A stretch of DNA of 64,000 bases from Candidatus Amarolinea dominans (GCA_016719785.1 JADJYJ010000003.1:434001-498000), one strand, 5' to 3'; counted from the first letter of the stretch, positions 44,749 through 54,062 are shown. Notes: generated from the sequence alone by a model not told the origin. Program-made: numbers and translations.

Positions 44749-46329
44749 ATGACACAAGCAAGGGGCGCTGCGTCTGCCCTGACGCAGATGCAACCCCAAC
44801 CAAGCCTGACGTCAGGTGTCGTCTATGTTCCACCCCCGGCCTACGAGACCGATAAATTCGTTGCACGCGAGAAACTTTTGCAGGGTTTTCGGGACCAACT
44901 GAAGGAAGCCAAGCACGGGCAATCGCTGCGCCAAATCATCATGTTGTGGGGAGTCAGCGGGCTGGGCAAGACCTGGATCATACGACACCTGGCGCACGAA
45001 CTTGGGCACGATCAGCCCGACGCCCAGCAAAAAGGCAGTTTTGCCATTGTTTTTGACTTTGCCGAAGATACGGTACGCCACTGCGAGACCCTCGACGCAC
45101 TGCTGCGGACCTTCACGCAGAGTGTGCAACAAGCGATTCACCGTCTCGAAAATCAACTCAACACCGACGAACGAAGGGAAATCGCTCTGATCAACGAGGC
45201 GATTGCAGGCGGCCAATCTCCAGAAGAGATCGCCAGGGCGATCGTCTGTTTGTTCCAGGCGTTGAGCGAGCGCTTCGTGCCCATTTGCCTCTTTGACTCG
45301 CTCGACATTCTCGAAGACACCCATTTCGATTGGTTTGCCTGGTTCGAGGAACACCTGTGGATGCCCATCGGGCGCGACTCCAGGATGCTGCTTGTGTTTG
45401 CGGCGCGCAAAGAGATGAAGCGCTTTCAGCAGTTTGAAGTGCGACGCAGACTCAAGCGTTGGCAGGTTTTGCCTTTCAAAACGGATGAGGTTACCGCCCA
45501 ACTCAAGCAGGAACGCAGAGTCGCAGAGGCGGAGCTGGTTGGCAACATCCTCTACCCGTACTCCTTCGGTCATCCCTATGCCACCTGGCGTTTGGGTGAA
45601 GGACTGGCCGCTTTGACACCGGCTGCACAACCGATTGATGAGCGTGTGGCACGACAGTTCGAAAAGGACTTTGCCGATCTCCTGGGAACCGTGATCGAAT
45701 GGTGGCTCAATCATGTCAACTGGGATGTGCGCCAACGCTTGCTTGCCGCAGCCACCCTGCGCCATTTTCATATTCGAGCCCTGCAGATGTTCCTGGCCGA
45801 AACTGAAAACAACGATGACTTGAGGGCCGAACCAGACTCGTACTTTCAGGACATCATCAAGTCTATGCTCGGCACTGACCTGACGTTTTGGAGTCAAACC
45901 CATCACGGTTATATCATTGACCCAACCGTGCGCAAGATCATCAATCGTTGGCTGCTCTTGACTGATGCCGACGAGTATGACCGGCGCCATCGCAGCGCCA
46001 AAGACCTTTATGTCAGACTGATTCGCGAGAGCCAACCGCTGAGCGCTACCTACATCATCGCCGCTATCTACCATGACGCCATGCGCGCGAAGGCGCGGGC
46101 CGGCGGCGACACCCCGTGGAGCGTGATCGAGCCTACGGTTACGGCTTATCTGGATCCCGTTACGAGCAGGCTTGACCTGGAAGGCGTTACGACGCTGCTG
46201 GAGGAGCTGAAGCGAGATGATGAATTGCAGGAATTGCTGGGCGATTGCTACCAGGAGTTGACTGAGCGTGTTGATGCGCTGGCGCGGGTGGTGAGTCAGC
46301 ACAGCAGCAATGGCGCAACGATACCTTGA
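44749..46329 (+). CDS. STAND-like P-loop NTPase
   Basis: 526 residues. Walker A GVSGLGKT at 68-75 and a probable Walker B VPICLFDSLDIL at 177-188, the layout of STAND/NACHT-type NTPases. After the NTPase core a helical region (FHIRALQMFLAETEN and onward) resembles the winged-helix and helical bundle of STAND proteins. There is no clear effector domain, so it may act through the partner gene. AAAGGAGG precedes the ATG. It is 15 bp upstream of a second STAND gene. Confidence 0.78.
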   Translation: MTQARGAASALTQMQPQPSLTSGVVYVPPPAYETDKFVAREKLLQGFRDQLKEAKHGQSLRQIIMLWGVSGLGKTWIIRHLAHELGHDQPDAQQKGSFAIVFDFAEDTVRHCETLDALLRTFTQSVQQAIHRLENQLNTDERREIALINEAIAGGQSPEEIARAIVCLFQALSERFVPICLFDSLDILEDTHFDWFAWFEEHLWMPIGRDSRMLLVFAARKEMKRFQQFEVRRRLKRWQVLPFKTDEVTAQLKQERRVAEAELVGNILYPYSFGHPYATWRLGEGLAALTPAAQPIDERVARQFEKDFADLLGTVIEWWLNHVNWDVRQRLLAAATLRHFHIRALQMFLAETENNDDLRAEPDSYFQDIIKSMLGTDLTFWSQTHHGYIIDPTVRKIINRWLLLTDADEYDRRHRSAKDLYVRLIRESQPLSATYIIAAIYHDAMRAKARAGGDTPWSVIEPTVTAYLDPVTSRLDLEGVTTLLEELKRDDELQELLGDCYQELTERVDALARVVSQHSSNGATIP

Positions 46330-46344
46330 CACGGAGGCAATCTC

Positions 46345-49300
46345 ATGACTAACTTAAGACATTACGCCTTACGCACAGAGGACATCATCGGCCGCGCGGT
46401 CGAGTTGAAGCTGGCCCAGGACGCGTTCGCCCACTGGGGACACACCGACGTTCTTTACTTCCACGGGCCTGGCGGTATTGGCAAGACGCGCCTGTTGGAG
46501 AAAATTGGCGAATCCGCAGGTCAGCGCAGCACTTCCGAGCGCCCGCTCCGTTGGAGCAAGATCATTGATCTCTACCTGTCGAGCACCCACAGCAACAGTG
46601 GTATCGAGAGGGCGATCTGTGAGGCCATTGACCCTGACCGCCACTATTTTGACCATTACTGGGGTCTGCGCGCGAGTTTTGAGCGCCAGCGTCACGAGCA
46701 TGTGGAGGCAAAGCAACTCGAATCGCTTCGTGTCCAGCTCACAGCAGCCTTCGTCGAGGGGTTCAACGCACTGGCGGATCAGGCGCGCGTCCTGCTCACT
46801 TTCGACACGGTCGAGTTGGTTCAGTATGAGAACGACATCATCCAAACGATCTGCCAGGTGCCGCAGGAGGCCATCGCGGTGAAGATGTGGCTGCTGGAGA
46901 CGCTGCCGCAACTGCACAACGCCGTCATTGTCTTTGCCGGCCGTCCCAACAGCATGAAGCTGGACGCTGACTTGCGTGCCGCATTTGGCAATCAACCCGA
47001 CCGGTGCTACACCGCCCGTGAGCTGGCCGGTTTTGACGAAACCGAGACGGCGCGCTACTTTGCAGAAATGGTTGCCCTGGCCACGCGTGAGGAGCGCACG
47101 CAGAGCCAAATCACCATCGGGCCGGGCCAGTTATACGCGTTTACTGGCGGGCGTCCCATCCGCCTGGCCCTCCTGATTGACCTGGCCGTCTACAGCGGCG
47201 CAGACATCGAAGATCTGTTTGCCGAGGGATCACCCGACCAGCACAACGCTGATGACCGCTGGCAGGAAATTGCCCCTCGTGTCATTGACCGCATCCAGAG
47301 ACTGGACACCGGCTACCCCATCGAAGATACCTTGCCCTACATGGCGCTCACACGCCAGGGCCTCGATGCCGAATTGTTGTACTACCTGGAACCCGGTTGG
47401 CCGCTGGATGCGTGCCAGCAACGCCTGGAGGCGATGAAACGATTCACTTTTGTCAAGTCACGTCCGGACTGGCCGCGCATCTACCTGCACGATGAGATGT
47501 ACGACCTTCTCGACGACCCAAAAATGAAATTCAGGCCAATTGAAGATCGTGTTGCCAAATGGAAGCAGATTGCCAGGTTCTATCAGAATCGGCTGGCGGC
47601 CGTCAGTGATGAGGATGCCCAGCAGAATGTCAAGATTGATATTCTGCACTATGAACTGCGCGCCGAGCCTCGGCGTGGTTTCGAGCGCTACTTTGCGCGC
47701 TGGGACGAGGAGGCCATCAAGGCGGCCCTGGTCGGCTTCGACATGCGTCTACGTGATGAGTTCTTGCGTTTCTTTCAGCAGCCTGGCGCCATCCGTCGGG
47801 CGCAATACGAGGGCGTGAACCAGGAAGCGGTGAATCGCGACAGCGCCATCCGCTGGATCAAGCGTCACATCAATCGCGGCGACAATCACAGGGCCGTTCA
47901 GATTGCGGAGGTCATCCTGCAATTTGCGCCGCCTTTTGTCCATCAGGACTTCGCGCCAGTAACATCTTCCCTCTCCCTCGAACCCACCCTGGTCGCTGAT
48001 GCCAGGAAGATTTTCGACACCGATGATGTCTACTTCTGGGCGCATCTGTTGACTTACTATGCAGAGGCCCTGATCTACAGTGGCAATGAGGCGTCTGGCC
48101 GACAAGCGCTGAACCTGGCCATAGATTCGTTGACACCGGTCGTCCCGGCGGATGAGTATCAGCAGTGGTGGCGTCAACGCATCCTGGGACGAGCCCACAA
48201 CAATCGAGCCTATGCACGTTGGGTGAGTGGGCGCTACAGCAGGGCCTTGACTGATTACCGTCATGCCGTGCGCTACCTGCGCGAGGCCGATCTGAAAGAT
48301 GAATTGGCCGACACAACTAACAACGAGGCATTCCTGTACGCGGTCATGGGACGCCAATACAACGCGGACTCCTTGATCGAAGATGCCCTCAGTCTGCGCC
48401 GTGAGCTACGTCTGCGCTTCCCCCTCGCCATGAGCCTCACCACCCAGGCTGCCATTCATGCCCTGTTGGGACGACCGGATGAGGCGATTCACCCTGCGGA
48501 AGAAGCCAAGAGGATTGCCAACGAACTCAATAACCGCCGTGCCCTCGGCCTGGCTACGCTGACCCTCGGTCAGGCCTATCGTATGCAAGGCGATCGCGCC
48601 AAGCGTGGGTCGTACAACATCGAGAGCGCCAACAGGTTGTTTTCTAAGGCTGTGGCAGCCCTGGAAGAAGCGCTCACCATCTTTGTCACTGATGATCCGC
48701 AAGAGGATCAGGTCAAGGAACCGATGCGTCGCTGGCAGGCGCTCAATGAGCTGGCCGATACCTATACCGACTGGGCCTTCGCCCTGGAAACGATCGGCCA
48801 GTCGCCGGTAGATGCAGGGGCAAAGCGCGCCCAGGCCATTGCGCTGCAACTGCAGGCGGCCGACATTGCTGATAGTTTTGGACTGACCCGCCAGGCGCTC
48901 GACACCTACGACGACCTGGCCCAGACCTACGCCGACAGCGGTGACTTACCTGCGGCACGAGAATGGCTGGCGCGTATCGAACAAGCGATACCACCGGAGT
49001 ATCGGCTGCAGCCGGGCGGTTTTGGCAAGATAGATGATCCAATTGATGAATACTGGCTGGCCCTGGGCAAGCTGCACCTGCAGCGGGCCATTTGGACGTC
49101 CAAGGGCCTGGACGAGACGCTGACGGTCGCGGGCAAGGATCTTTTGCTTGAGCAAATGATGACTGAATTCGTCATCTCGGTTGCCTATTTCGAGAAATTC
49201 TCAGACGTTGCCCCGCGCCTGCGTGAGACTCTGGCGGCGGTTTATCGCCGTATCCGGCCGCTCAAGGGTGAGCGGCTCGATCACCTGCGTGATGTCGTCC

Positions 49301-49395
49301 GCCAGGTGGGGCAGACCTACAACGTCGTTCCCAAGCGTCTCCTACTTGTCATCGAAGATATAGCCGGCCTGAGCGAGGAGGAAGCTGTGCAATGA
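46345..49395 (+). CDS. STAND NTPase with C-terminal TPR-like repeats
   Basis: 1016 residues. FHGPGGIGKT at 39-48 is the Walker A and VLLTFDTVEL at 149-158 the Walker B of an NB-ARC/NACHT-like domain, preceded by the short N-terminal IIGRAVELK motif. Residues from about 530 are TPR-like helical repeats (ALTDYRHAVRYLREADLKDE, AEEAKRIANELNNRRALGLA, LDTYDDLAQTYADSGDLPAA), usually a sensor. STAND proteins are signal-sensing switches and common in conflict and developmental systems. Its stop overlaps the ATG of the 75-residue peptide gene (ATGA), so the two are co-translated. Confidence 0.85.
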   Translation: MTNLRHYALRTEDIIGRAVELKLAQDAFAHWGHTDVLYFHGPGGIGKTRLLEKIGESAGQRSTSERPLRWSKIIDLYLSSTHSNSGIERAICEAIDPDRHYFDHYWGLRASFERQRHEHVEAKQLESLRVQLTAAFVEGFNALADQARVLLTFDTVELVQYENDIIQTICQVPQEAIAVKMWLLETLPQLHNAVIVFAGRPNSMKLDADLRAAFGNQPDRCYTARELAGFDETETARYFAEMVALATREERTQSQITIGPGQLYAFTGGRPIRLALLIDLAVYSGADIEDLFAEGSPDQHNADDRWQEIAPRVIDRIQRLDTGYPIEDTLPYMALTRQGLDAELLYYLEPGWPLDACQQRLEAMKRFTFVKSRPDWPRIYLHDEMYDLLDDPKMKFRPIEDRVAKWKQIARFYQNRLAAVSDEDAQQNVKIDILHYELRAEPRRGFERYFARWDEEAIKAALVGFDMRLRDEFLRFFQQPGAIRRAQYEGVNQEAVNRDSAIRWIKRHINRGDNHRAVQIAEVILQFAPPFVHQDFAPVTSSLSLEPTLVADARKIFDTDDVYFWAHLLTYYAEALIYSGNEASGRQALNLAIDSLTPVVPADEYQQWWRQRILGRAHNNRAYARWVSGRYSRALTDYRHAVRYLREADLKDELADTTNNEAFLYAVMGRQYNADSLIEDALSLRRELRLRFPLAMSLTTQAAIHALLGRPDEAIHPAEEAKRIANELNNRRALGLATLTLGQAYRMQGDRAKRGSYNIESANRLFSKAVAALEEALTIFVTDDPQEDQVKEPMRRWQALNELADTYTDWAFALETIGQSPVDAGAKRAQAIALQLQAADIADSFGLTRQALDTYDDLAQTYADSGDLPAAREWLARIEQAIPPEYRLQPGGFGKIDDPIDEYWLALGKLHLQRAIWTSKGLDETLTVAGKDLLLEQMMTEFVISVAYFEKFSDVAPRLRETLAAVYRRIRPLKGERLDHLRDVVRQVGQTYNVVPKRLLLVIEDIAGLSEEEAVQ

Positions 49396-49619
49396 GCAAT
49401 ACGTCTGAATGGGAGACGCCTTCTGCTCTCCTCGCCATGAGACTGACTATCGAGCTGTTCGATTCCGGCGCAGGGGCGCCATTGCTGCCGGTTGAGTTAG
49501 ATGAGACGGCGGCGCCGCGGCCTGATCTGTCTCAACCGGCGTTCGATTCGAATTGCGGCGCCTGCGGCAGCGATTCGGATCTCATCGTCGCCCCAGGCGC
49601 CGCCGAGGCAATCCCGTGA
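49392..49619 (+). CDS. candidate RiPP precursor peptide
   Basis: 75 residues, unrelated to any family I recognise. It overlaps the upstream STAND gene by 4 nt (ATGA) and the downstream radical SAM gene by 4 nt (GTGA). The N-terminal half (residues 11-35, with LLAMRLTIELFDS) can act as a leader bound by the maturase. The C-terminal half is acidic and has a single NCGACG with Cys55 and Cys58, the likely modified core. Small size, position before a SPASM radical SAM gene and PqqD-like domain in that gene are the classic signs of a precursor. The product is inferred. Confidence 0.7.
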   Translation: MSNTSEWETPSALLAMRLTIELFDSGAGAPLLPVELDETAAPRPDLSQPAFDSNCGACGSDSDLIVAPGAAEAIP

Positions 49620-50866
49620 TTCACACGCTGTCGGCGCCTGTGCTCTATTCGTTGGAATTGACCCCGGCCTGCAACAACCGCTGCCCGGGGTGTTATAACG
49701 TCTTCATTGACGATAAACAGACCCGCCGGGGTCAGCTCCGCCACCGGCCCTTGAACGCGGCGCAGTGGGCCACGGTGCTCGACCAGATCGCGCCGCACGC
49801 CAGCCGTGTCAAGCTGACCGGCGGGGAAGCCACGCTGCATCCAGATTTCGCGGCGATTGTGCGCGCCGTCGCCGATAGGGGCATCGAGTTTTCGCTTTTC
49901 ACAAACGGTCGTTGGCTACAGCCGGAAATTCTGCTTGATTTCCTGGCCGCGGCGCCGCAGTTGACCGGTCTCGTGATCTCGCTGCACGGCCACACAGCCG
50001 CCACGCATGAGTTGTTCAGCGGCGTGGCCGGCTCGTTCGCAGAAACGGTCGCCAATATCCGGTTGGCTGTCGCTCGCGGCATCCCGGTCACCACCAGCAC
50101 CGTTTTGACCCAGGCCAATCAACATGCGCTGGATGCCATCATGGATTTGGCGCTGGCGCTGGGCGCGCGCCATGTCACCTTCAATCGCTATCTGGGAGCG
50201 CCTCTGCCCAGCAGCGATCTATCGAAGCAGGAGCTGATCCGAGCCGTCAACCTGATTGATCGCCTGAAAGCCGCCGGGCGGCCAGCGCAGTTTGGCATTT
50301 GCGTGCCGCAGTGCCTGACGCCCAACTCATCGAGCGGCTGCCTGGCCGGTGTGGCCTACGCCACGGTTGACCCGTGGGGTAATCTGCGGCCGTGCAATCA
50401 CTCGTATCTGTTGGCCGGCAATCTGTTGAAGCAGTCACTAGAGGCAGCCTGGCATTCGCACGAAATGCAAGCCTTCCGCGAGGCCGTACCCGCTCAATGC
50501 CATGAGTGCGGTGTCTTCAGCACCTGCCACGGAGGCTGCCGGGCCGTGGCGATGGAGTTGGGGCTGGAGAAAGACCCGCTGATCGGGGATGCCATTCCGC
50601 TGCACGCGGCGCCGCGCACGCCGGCCCCCCTGAAACTGCATCCGGACATGAAACCCGAACCGCGCTACCGGCTGCGTGTGGAGCAATTTGGTTTTGTGCT
50701 CCTGCGCGGTAACGCGGTGGTGTCGCTGCGCCCCGACGCGCAACCGCTGCTCGCTGCATTCAACGGCAAGACGACCCTACGCACGCTGGCGCAGGACTTC
50801 GGCCAGCCGGCGCTCAGCCTGGTCGGAACTCTGTACCAAAAGGGGTTGTTGGCGCTGCCGCTGTGA
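49616..50866 (+). CDS. radical SAM/SPASM peptide maturase with C-terminal PqqD-like domain
   Basis: 416 residues from the GTG at 49616. The radical SAM cluster Cys are 19, 23 and 26 (CNNRCPGC), with GGEATLHP as the GGE motif. The SPASM region has Cys at 229, 233, 242, 260, 295, 298, 304 and 308, ending CHECGVFSTCHGGC, enough for two auxiliary iron-sulfur clusters. Residues 351-416 (FGFVLLRGNAVVSLRPDAQP, LRTLAQDFGQPALSLV) resemble the PqqD fold used to bind leader peptides. Fusing it at the C-terminus is less usual; most sactionine enzymes carry it at the N-terminus. It likely forms thioether or C-C crosslinks on the peptide encoded just upstream. Confidence 0.85.
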   Translation: MIHTLSAPVLYSLELTPACNNRCPGCYNVFIDDKQTRRGQLRHRPLNAAQWATVLDQIAPHASRVKLTGGEATLHPDFAAIVRAVADRGIEFSLFTNGRWLQPEILLDFLAAAPQLTGLVISLHGHTAATHELFSGVAGSFAETVANIRLAVARGIPVTTSTVLTQANQHALDAIMDLALALGARHVTFNRYLGAPLPSSDLSKQELIRAVNLIDRLKAAGRPAQFGICVPQCLTPNSSSGCLAGVAYATVDPWGNLRPCNHSYLLAGNLLKQSLEAAWHSHEMQAFREAVPAQCHECGVFSTCHGGCRAVAMELGLEKDPLIGDAIPLHAAPRTPAPLKLHPDMKPEPRYRLRVEQFGFVLLRGNAVVSLRPDAQPLLAAFNGKTTLRTLAQDFGQPALSLVGTLYQKGLLALPL

Positions 50867-50944
50867 TTTATGACGGCAGGAGCCGGCCGCGATTTTTTCC
50901 AGGGTTGGTGAATTCCAGGAGCTGTCGTGACCAAGCAGGGAGAG

Positions 50945-51104
50945 GGTTCTCCCAGTAGTTCCAAATGTAGCCTGGTTTTTAACCACAGAGATCACAAAGA
51001 ACGCAGAGAAGTTGCCGATTTGCGTCTGATCTGCCGTTTCTTTGTGTTCTCTGTGCTCTTTGTGGTTGAATGTGTGCTACATTTGGAACTACTGAAGGTT
51101 CTCC
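50945..51104. mobile_element. MITE-like element with terminal inverted repeats and flanking direct repeats
   Basis: CAGTAGTTCCAAATGTAGC at 50953-50971 is the perfect inverse of 51076-51094, enclosing a second imperfect inverted region (AACCACAGAGATCACAAAG / CTCTTTGTGGTT). An 8-bp direct repeat GGTTCTCC flanks it at 50945-50952 and 51097-51104, as expected for a target-site duplication. There is no transposase. It fills most of the gap 50867-51112. Confidence 0.7.
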
Positions 51105-51112
51105 TGGCCGTG

Positions 51113-51141
51113 TTGCGATGGACGTAGACTCGTGGTAGAAT
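51113..51141 (+). promoter_or_regulatory. promoter shared in sequence with 42620-42648
   Basis: TTGCGA, 17-bp spacer, TAGAAT. The spacer TGGACGTAGACTCGTGG differs from the other copy at only three bases. Predicted leader about 50 nt to the ATG at 51200. Confidence 0.7.
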
Positions 51142-51199
51142 GACCGCGTTCTGGTTGTGTTACTGCCGGAAGAGAGCCATCGAAGGGGTTTGGGTCACC

Positions 51200-51871
51200 A
51201 TGACAGCTGATCTTGCCGCCCCCGCTATCACCTACGAGCCTGTGCTGAACGCGGGTGCTTTGCTGTTGCGCGAATACGTCACGGCCGAACCGCTGCCGCT
51301 GGCGACGATTCATGCGGCGGTGCTCGATTTTCTGCGTGACCGCAATGATGTCGCTGTGTTCGGTGCGCAAGCAGTCAACGCCTATGTGCATGAGCCGCGC
51401 ATGACCCAGGACATTGACCTCATGGCGACGCACCCAACCGAACTGGCCGAAGAACTGCGAGCTTACCTGGCGCGACGCTTTCACATCGCCGTGCGCGTTC
51501 GTGAGGTTGCCGGCGGTCGCGGCTTCCGGCTCTACCAGGTGCAGAAAACCGGTAACCGTCACCTGGTTGATATACGCGCGGTGAAAGCCTTGCCCACGAT
51601 CGAACGACTTGCCGGAGTCCAGGTCATCGCACCCGTCGAGTTGCTTGCCAGCAAAGTCACGGCTTACGCGCAGCGCCGCAGCAGCCCCAAGGCCGGAACC
51701 GATTGGCGCGACATCGCCATGCTCCTGCTGGCATTTCCTGCACTCAAGTGCGATCCCGGTCCGGTGACCGATCGGCTCCTGGCGAACATGGCCGATGAAA
51801 CGATTCTCGCCGCCTGGCGTGAACTGGTCGCCCAGCCGCTGGTCGCGGCGCTCGACGAAGACGAGTTCTGA
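51200..51871 (+). CDS. AbiEii-like nucleotidyltransferase
   Basis: 223 residues. The nucleotidyltransferase signature FGAQAVNAYVHEPRMTQDID has the acidic pair DID plus the upstream G..AV.AY helix, as in AbiEii/AbiGii toxins and related MNT-type proteins. The start at 51200 follows AAGGGG. It is a stand-alone gene in this window with no AbiEi antitoxin next to it, but it has the same promoter as the ATPase-winged helix gene at 42724. It is convergent with the helicase-like operon, 7 bp apart. Confidence 0.78.
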   Translation: MTADLAAPAITYEPVLNAGALLLREYVTAEPLPLATIHAAVLDFLRDRNDVAVFGAQAVNAYVHEPRMTQDIDLMATHPTELAEELRAYLARRFHIAVRVREVAGGRGFRLYQVQKTGNRHLVDIRAVKALPTIERLAGVQVIAPVELLASKVTAYAQRRSSPKAGTDWRDIAMLLLAFPALKCDPGPVTDRLLANMADETILAAWRELVAQPLVAALDEDEF

Positions 51872-51878
51872 TCCGAGC

Positions 51879-54062
51879 CTAATCCCACACCCCTTCGCTG
51901 ACGATCACTTCCCATTCCGCCAGGCGGGCGCGCACGCGGGAGAGCGTATCTTCCTTGACCACGAGCCAGGTGCTGTCCGCGCCGGGCAGCGGCTTGAGCG
52001 CGCCGCGCAGACTGCGGTCGGCCAGCAGTTGTATCGCCGCCTCAGCCGTACCCACCCGCAGCAAGGTGACATGGCCTACCTGGGCCTTCTCCGGCGGACG
52101 CGCCCAGCGTTCGATGCGCTGAACCAGCTCGGCCGGCAGCGGACCTGGCGCCAACTGCCGCAACAGCGCCAGGAAGGGTTCGGCCGTGGCATTCTTGTCC
52201 ACCACCGCCTTCACTTTCTCCGCGGTGATGGTCCAAACCCTGGTCGGTTGCTCACCGGCTGCGGCGCCCGGCGTTGCTACCCGCTGCAGCAGCGGTAGCC
52301 AGAGAGGGTCTGGCAGAGCGGCCGCAGACTGCAGCTCTCCTTCGGCTGTCACTCGCCAGGCGCCCACAGGCGCAGCCGGCGGCATCTGCATCGCCAATTC
52401 CCCGCGTGCCAGCAGCTCGCGCCAGAGCACCCCCGGGCCGTGCGCCTGGTCCAGGGCCAGCTCCACGATGGTGGGCGCCAGCCTTTGCCCGAAGAAGGGG
52501 GCAAGCGCCGGATCGGTCAGGAGCTGATCGAGCAGCGCCTCACTTTCGGTTTGCAGCAGGGGCGCGGAGTGGCGCAGCGTGACACGCGCGTGCCGGCCGA
52601 CCCATTCTTCCATCTCGCGCTGCACGTTGCCGGGCAGCGGGCTGTGGCTCCATTGCTGCAACAAATCAACGATCTGCTCCAGCGTCAGGCCGGCCTGCGC
52701 GGCTCGGTACAGGCTGGACTTGGTCAACTTGAACTCTGGCGCTTCGGCCAACCGCGTCAAGTCGGCAAACGCGCTGAGCTGAATGAGTGACCGAAAATCC
52801 AGCCGCGGCAAGGCAACAACCTGAAAAGTTGGCTGCACCACGATCAGCCCGGGTGTAGATGTCTCCTGCGGCGCGACGCCCAGGAGAGTCGCCAGGCCGT
52901 CGGCTGAAACGCGAAACGCAATCGCCTGCCCCGCAGCGTCCAGGGCAATGTCGCATGCGCCCAGCCAATGGAACGGCCCTTGCACGGACTCCGTGATGAA
53001 GGGCCGTTCGTAATCGCTCCATTTTTGTACAGGCGGTAAGGCCTGCGCCGCGCGCGGGCGCAGCAGTTCCGGCGCCCAAAGGCTGACCTGCTGTGAGAAC
53101 GAATCGAAACTGATCCAGACGCCGGCTGGAACGACCTGCAAGAATTTCAACAGGGCGCGCTGCGCCGCTGCTGTCCTTTTTGCCTGCCCCACATCATTGG
53201 CCAGCTCAGTTGCTTCAGCCAGTCGCCCGCGCTGATGGAAAGCTTCCAGGGCCAGGAACAAGAAATCGGCCTGCGGCAGGCCGAGGAAACTCGGCTCCGG
53301 ACAACTGACGAGCAACCCGTCCCTTGTCTCCAGAATGCCCAGACCGGTGGCCAGTGTCGCATAGAACTCGGTGATCTCCTGGGCTTCCCGATCGTTCAGA
53401 GTCTGGCCGCCGATGTTCAGCGCGCGGCTGGCTTTGCGCAAGTCCAAGCGATGAAACTCGCCCTGGATCGTCAGGCGGAGCGGTTGGCGCGAAAGATGCT
53501 CCCACAAGGCAAAAAAACGCAGATGGGCCAGGTTCCCGCGACCGATCCGCCGTGTGCTGGCCGCGCTGTCGTCCAACACCTGAAACTTCGATTCAGGCTG
53601 CGGCAGGGCGCTCAGAACCTCAGCGGGCACGCACAGTGTTTCTCCTGGGCCAAAATCGAGCGGCTGCGGACTGAAGAACGAAGGTTCACCGGTGAAAACC
53701 AGGCCAGCCGTCAACAGGCGTGCGGTGACATCGCTGAAGCGCCGCGAGGTAGATCGCGCCAGATGCGGTATGTAGCGGAAATGATTGGGCACCTTCGGCG
53801 AACCATCCGATTCGATCAACCCTGCGCTCACCAGCTCGATCTGCAGAGGCGCCGCCTGGTCGGTTCCGCGCAGCAGGAGCCGATCCATGATCGTTTTTTC
53901 GGTCACGGGCAAGGCTCGATACGCGGCCTGGATCGCCTCTGGCTCAGCAAGCTGCTGCGCCAGCGCCGGCAGCGACTGCTGCGGCGCCAGGCGCGCCAAG
54001 CGGATGGCGTCCAGCACCTGCTCGTTGACGAGTGACAGAAGGTCGAGCACGGTGGGGTTCAT
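51879..54062 (-). CDS. helicase C-terminal-domain-like protein (Helicase_C_3 type), first of three
   Basis: 727 residues. Residues 396-520 (IVVQPTFQVVALPRLDFRSL, FKLTKSSLYRAAQAGLTLEQ and PLPGNVQREMEEW) match the helicase-associated domain seen after XPB/Ssl2-type helicases in Actinobacteria and Chloroflexota. No Walker A or DEAD box is present, so it is not itself a helicase motor. The rest is helical. Its ATG overlaps the stop of the gene at 54059 by 4 nt. Role unknown, perhaps a DNA-bound scaffold. Confidence 0.7.
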   Translation of the reverse strand: MNPTVLDLLSLVNEQVLDAIRLARLAPQQSLPALAQQLAEPEAIQAAYRALPVTEKTIMDRLLLRGTDQAAPLQIELVSAGLIESDGSPKVPNHFRYIPHLARSTSRRFSDVTARLLTAGLVFTGEPSFFSPQPLDFGPGETLCVPAEVLSALPQPESKFQVLDDSAASTRRIGRGNLAHLRFFALWEHLSRQPLRLTIQGEFHRLDLRKASRALNIGGQTLNDREAQEITEFYATLATGLGILETRDGLLVSCPEPSFLGLPQADFLFLALEAFHQRGRLAEATELANDVGQAKRTAAAQRALLKFLQVVPAGVWISFDSFSQQVSLWAPELLRPRAAQALPPVQKWSDYERPFITESVQGPFHWLGACDIALDAAGQAIAFRVSADGLATLLGVAPQETSTPGLIVVQPTFQVVALPRLDFRSLIQLSAFADLTRLAEAPEFKLTKSSLYRAAQAGLTLEQIVDLLQQWSHSPLPGNVQREMEEWVGRHARVTLRHSAPLLQTESEALLDQLLTDPALAPFFGQRLAPTIVELALDQAHGPGVLWRELLARGELAMQMPPAAPVGAWRVTAEGELQSAAALPDPLWLPLLQRVATPGAAAGEQPTRVWTITAEKVKAVVDKNATAEPFLALLRQLAPGPLPAELVQRIERWARPPEKAQVGHVTLLRVGTAEAAIQLLADRSLRGALKPLPGADSTWLVVKEDTLSRVRARLAEWEVIVSEGVWD

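Noticed and set aside
44812..46332. 506-codon minus-strand ORF
   Set aside because: Antisense to the first STAND gene, which has clear Walker motifs and a strong ribosome site.
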